A stretch of 64,000 bases of DNA from Bacteroidota bacterium. Lineage in GTDB: Bacteria > Bacteroidota > Bacteroidia > B-17B0 > Aurantibacillaceae. A program made the position numbers and the translations under genes. Of this stretch, positions 57,066 to 64,000 are shown piece after piece (within the stretch, counting starts at the first letter, position 1; the number at the start of each line of letters is the position of its first letter). Location: positions 84,087-148,086 of the forward strand of contig PLYA01000056.1 in the NCBI GenBank assembly GCA_003153315.1, read 5' to 3'. Under the pieces are notes generated by a model. That model saw only the letters and a list, made by a program, of their open reading frames with translations, was not told the origin of the DNA and searched no databases.

Positions 57066-58109
57066 ATGACTGACATTAGTGAAATAACCATTACCGACCC
57101 TACCTATAAAGAAAAAGCCAAATATAATTTTATCGAGAAGTTTATCATTTCATTGCTTAATGATAAACGCGATATGGCTTTTGTGAGGTTGTGCGCCATT
57201 ATAATGGTTACTACTATTCCTGCAGCTGTTTATATGTTTATCCCGGGGTGTTTCAGGTGGTGGATGGTTCCTATTTATTACACCTTTAATTTTTCTCTTT
57301 TAATGGGCCCTTTTATTTTGATGCTTCACTTAACCTCGCACCGTCCTATGTTTAAGAAACAATATAGTTATTTAAACAATATTATTCCCTGGTTAATTGG
57401 CCCCTTTTTGGGAGAAACCCCCGAAGCTTATTTTGCACATCACTTGGGTATGCACCATGCCGAAGGGAATATGCCTGAAGACCATAGCAGCACCATGAAA
57501 TATCAAAGAGACAGCTTTAAAGATTTTTTGAAATACTACTTCTCATTTTTAATTTTTGGCACGTATGAACTGGCTACTTATTTGAAAAGAAAAAACAGAA
57601 CCAAGGTGCGTACTAACTTTCTTAAAGGTGAGTTAGGCTTTTGGTTATTTTGCATTGCACTGATGTTCTTTAACTGGCAGGCTACTTTAGTGGTATTTGT
57701 TATTCCGGTAATTGTAGTGAGATTCTTTATGATGGCAGGCAACTGGGGGCAACATGCGTTTATAGACAGAGAACATCCTGATAACGATTATGTAAATTCT
57801 ATTAATTGTATTAACGGAAGATATAATAGAACTTGTTTTAACGATGGGTATCATATTATACACCATATAAAACCAACCATGCATTGGACAGACCTGCCCG
57901 GCGAGTTTATGAAAAACATACATAGTTATGCAAAAGAAAATTCTATCATATTTAAGAAAATAGATTTCTTTCAGGTATGGTTTTTTTTGATGACCAAACG
58001 CTATGATATTTTAGCTAAAAACCTTATTACCGTAAATCACCACATACAAACCCAGGAACAGGCTATTGCACTGCTAAAAGAACGAACTAAAAAGTTTGAT
58101 GTAGTATAG
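57066..58109 (+). CDS. Fatty acid desaturase-like membrane di-iron protein
   Basis: A 347-residue membrane protein with three His clusters of the desaturase/hydroxylase type: HLTSHRP about residue 94, HHLGMHHAEGN about 125-130, and HIIHHIKPTMHW about 265, plus NWGQHAF. It has about four to five helices. It inserts a double bond or hydroxyl using O2 and an electron donor; substrate not determined. A TACTTTTG at 57032-57039 may be a -7 element. No ferredoxin partner is adjacent. Confidence 0.88.
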   Translation: MTDISEITITDPTYKEKAKYNFIEKFIISLLNDKRDMAFVRLCAIIMVTTIPAAVYMFIPGCFRWWMVPIYYTFNFSLLMGPFILMLHLTSHRPMFKKQYSYLNNIIPWLIGPFLGETPEAYFAHHLGMHHAEGNMPEDHSSTMKYQRDSFKDFLKYYFSFLIFGTYELATYLKRKNRTKVRTNFLKGELGFWLFCIALMFFNWQATLVVFVIPVIVVRFFMMAGNWGQHAFIDREHPDNDYVNSINCINGRYNRTCFNDGYHIIHHIKPTMHWTDLPGEFMKNIHSYAKENSIIFKKIDFFQVWFFLMTKRYDILAKNLITVNHHIQTQEQAIALLKERTKKFDVV

Positions 58110-58277
58110 TTGGGGTTTTAAAAGCTCACAATCCCTTAAAATCTTAGTACTCTCTCACTACCTGTAAGTCAAAGCTTAACAAATCTTGATTTATTAAAAA
58201 TTAACGGACCTTAACAAAAATAGGGTTGAAAAGGTAGTTTTTAAGAATAAAGAGGGTTTATATCCGCTTTTGGAGGT

Positions 58278-58679
58278 CATCGAATTGTTGGGGAACATCA
58301 TCGAATTGTTGCGGATTAGCATCGAATTCCTTCGGATTGTCATTGTTTCGTGTGGGGAACATCATTGTTTCGTTTCCGGACACCGTTGTTTCGTTTCTGG
58401 ACACCGTCGAATTCCTTCGGATTATCATTGTTTCGTGTGGGGAACATCATTGTTTCGTTTCCGGACACCGTTGTTTCGTTTCTGGACACCGTCGAATTCC
58501 TTCGGATTATCATTGTTTCGTATGGGGAACATCATTGTTTCGTTTCCGGACACCATTGTTTCGCTTCGGGACATCATCGAATTTCTTCGGATTATCATTG
58601 TTTCGTTTCAAAACATCATCGAATTCTTTTGAATTAGCGTTGTTTCGCTTAAAGAGAGCGTTGAAAATGATTGGAATAC
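58278..58679. repeat. Array E: 19 tandem units of 21 (three of 22) bp with an 85-bp higher-order repeat
   Basis: Fills most of the 630-base gap after the desaturase. Units start CATTGTTTCG or CATCGAATT. Units 4-7 (58341-58425) and 8-11 (58426-58510) are near-identical 85-bp blocks, and units 12-13 begin a third, pointing to recent duplication. Each 85-bp block has one 22-bp unit, which breaks any frame. On the minus strand the 21-bp parts read as heptads VLKRNND, NPKKFDD, VPKRNNG. The plus strand is open in three frames by composition only. Bases 58110-58277 show two stray CTTAACA words and nothing else. Confidence 0.93.
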
Positions 58680-58739
58680 CGCTGAACCCTTCTTAAATGT
58701 TCATTTTTCTTTAAAAAAAGGTTTTGAAACTGTTTTAGC

Positions 58740-59531
58740 CTACAAATTATTGGCTCTAACCACCAATTCAGCCACATCAAGCACTTTGGTATGCTCTTCT
58801 TTGTTAAAATGTTTCACGCCGTCCGTCATCATAGTATTGCAAAAGGGACATGCAACGGCAATTACATCGGGGTTTTCGGCTAAGGCTTCTTCGGCGCGCT
58901 CCACATTTACTTCTTTAGTGCCTTTTTCGGCTTCCTTAAACATTTGCGCTCCTCCGGCTCCACAACACAAACCTTTTGCTTTGCTGCGTTTCATCTCCGC
59001 TAAATCAACATCCAGGCTTTTTATCACTTCGCGCGGGGCTTCGTACACATCATTAGCTCTGCCAAGGTAGCAAGGGTCGTGGTAAACGATTTTCTTTCCT
59101 TTAAACTCGCCACCCTGTACTTTTAATTTACCCTGATTGATTAAATCTTGTACTAACTGGGTGTGGTGTATTACTTCATATTGTCCGCCTAAACTTGGGT
59201 ATTCATTTTTAATGGTATTAAAGCAATGCGGGCAACCGGTAACTATCTTTTTTATATTGTAGTTATTAAGGGTAGTAATGTTCTGCATGGCCTGCATCTG
59301 GAAGAGGAACTCGTTTCCGGCACGTTTGGCAGGGTCTCCGGTGCAAGATTCTTCCATACCCAAAATGGCAAACTTAATGTTTACATGGTTTAGTATGCGA
59401 ACGATGGCACGGGTAATTTTTTTAGCTCTGTCGTCAAAGCTACCGCTGCAACCTACCCAGAAAAGTATTTCAGGGGTTTCTCCGCTTGCGGTAAATTCCG
59501 CCATTGTTTTTACATGTATAGTGTCGCTCAT
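58740..59531 (-). CDS. CCG-domain (Fe-S)-binding protein (HdrD/GlpC-like)
   Basis: A 263-residue protein with two cysteine-rich CCG-type domains: LFWVGCSGSFDDRA about residue 25 with ESCTGDPAKRAGNEFLF, TGCPHCFNT about 115; and YHDPCYLGRANDVYE about 150, KGLCCGAGGAQMF about 190 and VACPFCNTMM. Such domains hold non-cubane 4Fe-4S clusters in heterodisulfide-reductase-like and GlcF/LutA proteins. It follows the membrane 4Fe-4S protein by 12 bases, and the two presumably form one respiratory or quinone-linked oxidoreductase. Substrate unknown. Confidence 0.9.
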   Translation of the reverse strand: MSDTIHVKTMAEFTASGETPEILFWVGCSGSFDDRAKKITRAIVRILNHVNIKFAILGMEESCTGDPAKRAGNEFLFQMQAMQNITTLNNYNIKKIVTGCPHCFNTIKNEYPSLGGQYEVIHHTQLVQDLINQGKLKVQGGEFKGKKIVYHDPCYLGRANDVYEAPREVIKSLDVDLAEMKRSKAKGLCCGAGGAQMFKEAEKGTKEVNVERAEEALAENPDVIAVACPFCNTMMTDGVKHFNKEEHTKVLDVAELVVRANNL

Positions 59532-59543
59532 CTTAATAAATTC

Positions 59544-60854
59544 TTATGATGCTTCATTTACCCAATTAGCTCTGTCAGCCGGAGAGAACTGCCAAGGGGC
59601 GCCGTTGTTTTCCATATTGCTGAACATGCCATTTAATTCGTTTGGGGCAGAACTTTGTTCCATTACTAAATACCTGCGCATATCGGTAATGATAGAAAGG
59701 GGGTCTATGTTTACCGGGCATTCCTGCACACAGGCATTACAAGTATTACATGCCCATATCTCTTCATTGGTAATGTAATCTCCTAACAGAGATTTGCCAT
59801 CATCTACAAAAGTGCCTTTATTTTTATCAATATTCTTCCCAACCTCAACTAATCTGTCGCGGGTATCCATCATTATTTTGCGGGGAGATAAAACTTTGCC
59901 GGTTATATTTTGCGGACAAGAACTGGTACATCTGCCGCACTCGGTGCAGGTATATGCATCCAGTAATTGTTTCCGGCTTAAATCGAGCACATCTTTAGCA
60001 CCAAAGCGTTCCGGTTTGTTGGGGTCTGTCACCGGTTGATAGCCTGGGTCGAAATTTGGTTTTACAACATCGGTAACGCTATCTAAATTGGTAAACTTGC
60101 CTTTAGGGTTTAAGTTAGATAAATACGTATTAGGAAACGCCAACAGAATATGGAAGTGTTTGGAATAAGGTAAATAATTTAAGAAGCCAAAAATGCCGAA
60201 GATGTGTAGCCACCAGCAAGAACGTTCGATAAAGATTAAGTTGCCATCACTCATTCCGTTTAATAATGGAGCAATAAAGTGAGAGATAGGGAAGCTACCT
60301 GCATGTTGGTAATGGTCGTTACCTCTGGCTTGCAGGGTTTGGTCGGCAGCGTTCATTAAGAATAAGGCACTCATTAATACAATTTCAGAACAAAGAATAA
60401 TGTTGGCATCCATTTTAGGCCAGCCGCGAAGTTCCTTCATTACCAACCGTTTTACATGCACTACATTTCTACGAACCAGAAATACAGCGCAACCGAAGGT
60501 TACTAAAAAGGCAAGTATTTCGAAGAATCCGATAAGGAAGTTATAGAAACTTCCTAAAATAAAAAAGGCACGATGTGTATGAAATACACCATCAAAAACC
60601 ATTTCTAATACTTCTATATTGATGAGTACAAAGCCTACATAAACAAACAAGTGTAAGATAAAAGGTATGGGGCGGGTTGCCATTTTACTTTGCCCAAATG
60701 CTACACGCAGCATGGTATTTAAACGTTGTGAGGTATTGCCCGACAGGTTAACTTCTTTTCCGAGAAAGATATTTCGATGAACTTTTTTAGCGTTATATAG
60801 AAAGAACCCGGTACCTGCAATTGCCAGAATAATAAAGATGATTGTTGAAATCAT
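59544..60854 (-). CDS. Membrane 4Fe-4S oxidoreductase (HdrE-like fused to ferredoxin domain)
   Basis: A 436-residue protein: about five N-terminal helices (1-250) in which His residues of HdrE/NarI-like heme b subunits appear, followed by a cytoplasmic ferredoxin domain with two clusters, CTECGRCTSSCP about residue 295 and CNTCNACVQECP about 370. It carries electrons between the quinone pool and the CCG protein encoded next. The MlaD gene ends only 6 bases before it. This trio occurs in other Bacteroidota. Confidence 0.9.
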   Translation of the reverse strand: MISTIIFIILAIAGTGFFLYNAKKVHRNIFLGKEVNLSGNTSQRLNTMLRVAFGQSKMATRPIPFILHLFVYVGFVLINIEVLEMVFDGVFHTHRAFFILGSFYNFLIGFFEILAFLVTFGCAVFLVRRNVVHVKRLVMKELRGWPKMDANIILCSEIVLMSALFLMNAADQTLQARGNDHYQHAGSFPISHFIAPLLNGMSDGNLIFIERSCWWLHIFGIFGFLNYLPYSKHFHILLAFPNTYLSNLNPKGKFTNLDSVTDVVKPNFDPGYQPVTDPNKPERFGAKDVLDLSRKQLLDAYTCTECGRCTSSCPQNITGKVLSPRKIMMDTRDRLVEVGKNIDKNKGTFVDDGKSLLGDYITNEEIWACNTCNACVQECPVNIDPLSIITDMRRYLVMEQSSAPNELNGMFSNMENNGAPWQFSPADRANWVNEAS

Positions 60855-60860
60855 ATGTAC

Positions 60861-61841
60861 TTACTTTTTAGGTTTGGTCTTGTCTTTTTTTCCAAATACT
60901 GAAATACTTACATAACGTTTTGGGTGCTCGCGTAAATCAGCTAATAACAAATCCAAATCGTTACTTGCTCGGTTTAAATTATTATAGACAGAATCGTTCT
61001 TTACAAATTTACCAAGGGTACCTTTACCATTATTAATTCCTTCCAATAATGTATTTGCTTGTGTTATCGCAAGGTTGGCATGGTCTATAGTAGTTTTGAT
61101 ATTTGATTTAGCCAAAGAATCACTGATGTTTGAGAAGTTGTTTAGGATGTTGGTTATCTTTTCATTATTCTTCTCCAAATTAGATGCCAATGATTGCACT
61201 TTAGTTAGTATTAAACTTACTTTGCTTGACTGGGTAGTCATTAAAGTATCTAAACCCGAAGAAGCATGCTGTAGATTTTTTAAGGTTGCTTTTATGCTTT
61301 CGAAAGAAGCCGTAAGGCTTTGTCTTACGTTTGCGTTTAATACTTCTTGCACCACTTGCATTACGGAGTCGATGGAAGATATAAGGTTCTCGGCTTTCTT
61401 TTGCAGCGGAGCAATACGTTTATCTACGGCGGTTTTTAAATCATCTTCATAATCGGCTAAAAGGGTATCATTGTTTTTTATATATTCCTTTGAATTTGAG
61501 AATACTATACTTACCGCTTTAGAGCCTAATAGATCTAATGAAACGAGTTTAGCATAGCTCTTTTTCGGTATATTTATTTTTTCGGTCATGATTAAAGTAG
61601 CTAATACCCTGTAACCATTTCCGTACTTTATAAGATTGGTTTTATGCACAGAACCTACTTTAATGCCATTTACCAAAACCGGGCTAGCATCAATCAGCCC
61701 ATCGGCTTTTTCATAAACGCAATAAATATAACTATGTGGTCTAAGTATATCTTTTCCGCTCAAAAAATTAAAACCATATATCACAATGGCAATAGTTACC
61801 ACCGCAACAATACCCGTTTTAACTTCTTTACTTATTTTCAT
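60861..61841 (-). CDS. mlaD: MlaD-family MCE protein
   Basis: A 326-residue inner-membrane-anchored protein: one helix (EVKTGIVAVVTIAIVIYGFNFLSG, read as helix plus flank), an MCE domain about 35-115 (VYEKADGLIDASPVLVNGIKVGSV, LDLLGSKAVSIVF), then a long coiled coil to about 290. MlaD hexamers carry lipids across the periplasm with an ABC transporter. The MlaE/MlaF partners are not visible in the window. It leads the Fe-S pair with a 6-base gap. Confidence 0.92.
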   Translation of the reverse strand: MKISKEVKTGIVAVVTIAIVIYGFNFLSGKDILRPHSYIYCVYEKADGLIDASPVLVNGIKVGSVHKTNLIKYGNGYRVLATLIMTEKINIPKKSYAKLVSLDLLGSKAVSIVFSNSKEYIKNNDTLLADYEDDLKTAVDKRIAPLQKKAENLISSIDSVMQVVQEVLNANVRQSLTASFESIKATLKNLQHASSGLDTLMTTQSSKVSLILTKVQSLASNLEKNNEKITNILNNFSNISDSLAKSNIKTTIDHANLAITQANTLLEGINNGKGTLGKFVKNDSVYNNLNRASNDLDLLLADLREHPKRYVSISVFGKKDKTKPKK

Positions 61842-61992
61842 ATGGGGTTACTTCAAAAGATAGCTGCTATCCGGAGGCAAAAATAACATTTATATTGGCT
61901 TATGCCATACTGCATATTTCATTCTTTTAAAAAATAAAATTACATTTACGCCTCTTGTTTTTAAACTAGAATTAAAAATATACACATACTAT

Positions 61993-63225
61993 ATGGATAG
62001 ATTTACCGGACTGATTGGCGTTGCCGTTATTTTTATGATTGCTTTCTTGCTTTCCAATAACCGTAAAGCAATTAATTATCGATTGGTTTTAAGTGGCGTT
62101 GGCTTGCAAATTGTTATTGCGCTTTTGGTATTAAAAGTACCGCCTATTACCCGTTTTTTTGCTTTATTAGGCAAAGGAATGGGTAAGATTGAGCAATTTG
62201 CCACACAAGGTGCCAGCTTTGTTTATGGTGGTATTATGATTGATACCCATGATGGGGCTACTAAAGGGTTCGGTGCGCCCCATACCTTTGTGTTTGCCTT
62301 TAGTGTAACTTCCACTATTATATTAGTATGTGTGTTGGTAGCTATTTTATATCATATAGGTTTTATGCAACGTGTGGTTGCTTTTATTGCCCGCATTATG
62401 AATTTTGTGATGCGTGTCAGCGGGGCTGAGGCTCTTAGCAATGTTGCCAGTGCTTTTGTTGGCCAGGTTGAAGCACAGGTTATGATTCGTCCTTATATTG
62501 CTACCATGACCAAAAGCGAACTCCTTTCATCTATGGCAGGTAGTATGGCTTGTATTGCCGGAGGTATTTTAATTGTGTATGTAAATATGGGTGCGCGTGC
62601 GGAATATTTACTTACTGCCAGTTTAATGGCTGCTCCGGCTGCATTGGTTATCTCTAAAATTATTTATCCGGAAACAGAAGAGCCTGTTACCAAAGGCAAG
62701 GTAACACTGGAAGTTAAAAAGGAGCATACCAATTTAATTGATGCTATCTCTCATGGTGCTGCCGACGGAATGAAAATTGCCATCAATGTAATTGCAATGC
62801 TTATTGGTTTTATAGCGCTTATTGCATTCGTCAATTACGGACTTGGAAAAATATATGCACCTCTTTCGCTCGACTATATTTTTGGGAAACTCTTTTACCC
62901 TCTTGCTTGGTGTATGGGAGTGCCAAGTGCTGATGTGCAACAAGTTGCTACTATTATGGGGCAAAAACTAACTATTAACGAGTTTGTAGCTTTTGATACT
63001 TTGACTCACAAACTGGCAGCACCCTTAAGTGATAAGGGATTGTTAATTGTAAGCTTTGCCATTTGTGGTTTTGCTAACTTCAGCTCAGTAGGTATGCAAA
63101 TTGGTGGAATTGGTGCATTGGCCCCTGAGCGTCGTGCTGATTTAGCTAAATTAGGTATTCGTGCCTTAATTAGCGGAACCCTTGCCTCTTATCTTTCTGC
63201 TACCATTGCAGGGATGTTGATTTAA
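61993..63225 (+). CDS. nupC: NupC-type concentrative nucleoside transporter
   Basis: A 410-residue inner-membrane protein with about ten hydrophobic segments. Family motifs: ATQGASFVYGG, GAEALSNVASAFVGQVEAQVMIRPYIATMT (binding core), GSMACIAGGILIVYVNMGA, and CGFANFSSVGMQIGGIGALAPERR near the end. Takes up nucleosides with H+ or Na+. Divergent from the mlaD operon. A TACATTTA at 61941-61948 is close to a -7 element. Confidence 0.95.
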   Translation: MDRFTGLIGVAVIFMIAFLLSNNRKAINYRLVLSGVGLQIVIALLVLKVPPITRFFALLGKGMGKIEQFATQGASFVYGGIMIDTHDGATKGFGAPHTFVFAFSVTSTIILVCVLVAILYHIGFMQRVVAFIARIMNFVMRVSGAEALSNVASAFVGQVEAQVMIRPYIATMTKSELLSSMAGSMACIAGGILIVYVNMGARAEYLLTASLMAAPAALVISKIIYPETEEPVTKGKVTLEVKKEHTNLIDAISHGAADGMKIAINVIAMLIGFIALIAFVNYGLGKIYAPLSLDYIFGKLFYPLAWCMGVPSADVQQVATIMGQKLTINEFVAFDTLTHKLAAPLSDKGLLIVSFAICGFANFSSVGMQIGGIGALAPERRADLAKLGIRALISGTLASYLSATIAGMLI

Positions 63226-63249
63226 ACTTAAAGTAAAACGGAATAAAAC

Positions 63250-63660
63250 CTACTTTTGGGGTATATCCTTTATTATAGGTTTTACAGGCATAACAGCACG
63301 TTTTACTGTAAAATTCTTGGGGAGAGAAAATTTTTGGGTATTGGTTGCAGCGGGAGTTTCTTTCGTCGCATTATTTTCTGTTACCGCATTTTTATCAGGA
63401 GTATTCACAATTGGTTGAGTTTCCATTTTTACTTCCTGTTCTTTAAAAGGAACGGATTCTTTATGTTCAACAATCGGAACAATTTCTTTTGGTTCTTCTT
63501 TTTTAATTTCAGTTTCTTTAATCGGAGCAGATTCTATATGTTCTACTTCTTTTATTTTAACTTCTTGTTTGCTTTCGGTTTTATGAGTTTGTGCCTGTGC
63601 CTTTTGAAGCCTGAAAAAAACAAGAGCTGAAAAAATTAAGCTTATATTAATTATTCTCAT
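63250..63660 (-). CDS. Secreted low-complexity Glu/Lys/Pro protein, hypothetical
   Basis: A 136-residue frame: signal peptide (NISLIFSALVFFRLQKAQAQ) followed by a charged, repetitive body (EVKIKEVEHIESAPIKETEIKKEEPKEIVPIVEHKESV, seen as loose repeats of an IxEHKESxPxKE type) and a basic end (FTVKRAVMPVKPIIKDIPQK). Probably periplasmic and disordered. No family recognised. It is convergent with nupC. Confidence 0.6.
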   Translation of the reverse strand: MRIINISLIFSALVFFRLQKAQAQTHKTESKQEVKIKEVEHIESAPIKETEIKKEEPKEIVPIVEHKESVPFKEQEVKMETQPIVNTPDKNAVTENNATKETPAATNTQKFSLPKNFTVKRAVMPVKPIIKDIPQK

Positions 63661-63933
63661 CTAGCATATGTTTTTAATTATTGAATAATATCATTACAAA
63701 GATAGAAGTTAAATGAAAAACATACTATGATTAGGGCTTAATATAATCATGAAAAACTTTAAAAGATAGCTTTAACTTTAATAGCTATAATAATCTGAAG
63801 CCATTCATCGTTCAAAAATATCGATTCGTATAATTTTTTGATTTTTATGATTCTTTCTTTCAAACGTTCAAAATTTTTAGTATATCTTTACGTTAGTATA
63901 ACAAAAGAAACATACATTTTCAATATATAAAAC

Positions 63934-64000
63934 ATGAGTGCAACAATGGAATTATCGCTAACAGGAACCCTTAAGAAGTTTTTCGGCTTCGGAAAATTTA
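63934..64000 (+). CDS. recQ: Start of a probable ATP-dependent DNA helicase RecQ (cut by the window edge)
   Basis: Only 22 codons are inside the window: MSATMELSLTGTLKKFFGFG, then KF. LKKxFGFxxF is the usual beginning of Bacteroidota RecQ, before the first helicase motif, so that is the best guess. Because so little is visible, the call is tentative. The 273-base gap upstream (63661-63933) is AT-rich and shows nothing else. Confidence 0.5.
   Translation, partial: MSATMELSLTGTLKKFFGFGKF

Noticed and set aside
58175..58216. Two CTTAACA words after the desaturase
   Set aside because: Spacing is not 11 bp and no gene follows on that strand, only array E.
58270..58696. Three overlapping plus-strand ORFs over array E
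   Set aside because: All three frames are open because the repeat is stop-poor on that strand; peptides are Cys/Phe-rich and unlike real proteins, and the frames are mutually exclusive.

Overview
The window is an AT-rich stretch of a Bacteroidota chromosome. Evidence: a complete Bat (Bacteroides aerotolerance) cluster, a TonB-dependent receptor paired with a DUF4249 lipoprotein, DUF4292 and DUF4199 proteins, Rho with a long insertion, an Oar-type receptor, EnvC/TPR/DUF4292/nucleotidyltransferase synteny, and near-consensus Bacteroidota -7 boxes (TAnnTTTG). An O2-dependent desaturase, acyl-CoA dehydrogenase and malate dehydrogenase suggest an aerobic or facultative heterotroph. Genus cannot be assigned. 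No rRNA, tRNA, CRISPR array, prophage or insertion sequence was recognised.

Layout. 0.1-9.3 kb: dapF and an MBOAT protein (+), then galE, DUF4199, rho and a dolichol-phosphate-mannose-synthase-like glycosyltransferase (-), an MFS carrier (+) and an acyl-CoA dehydrogenase (-). 9.4-17.7 kb (-): lptE, a sigma-54 activator, a HepT/MntA pair, miaB, valS, a RelE-type pair and an S1/P1 nuclease. 17.8-21 kb (+): TonB receptor plus DUF4249 lipoprotein. 21-31.8 kb (-): batD/E fusion, batC, batB, batA, a membrane protein, DUF58, moxR, secG, a Bacteroidota-specific hypothetical and a PstS-like protein. 33.3-41.6 kb (+): Oar-type receptor, PiT phosphate transporter, AI-2E protein, DUF2461, an ECF-like sigma factor with a membrane partner. 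41.6-46.6 kb (-): envelope cluster (EnvC, DUF4292, TPR, nucleotidyltransferase). 47-64 kb: two secreted proteins, mdh, an MBL hydrolase, glyS, polA, desaturase, Fe-S oxidoreductase pair with an MlaD protein, nupC, and the start of a probable recQ.

Two signals stand out. First, five intergenic gaps carry degenerate tandem arrays that nearly all keep a 21-bp step despite heavy sequence divergence: 13.31-13.65, 32.37-32.68, 40.03-40.24, 46.75-46.92 and 58.28-58.68 kb. Four have different sequences and two are the same family in opposite orientation. Each has one strand and frame that reads as seven-residue repeats. In two cases that frame continues directly from the stop codon of the upstream gene. 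This is the best candidate here for something undescribed. Second, three genes (pstS-like, Oar-type receptor, PiT transporter) have tandem 11-bp CTTAACA-type repeats 16-18 bp before a -7-like element, which looks like a PhoB-type phosphate regulon and gives the receptor a probable link to phosphate.
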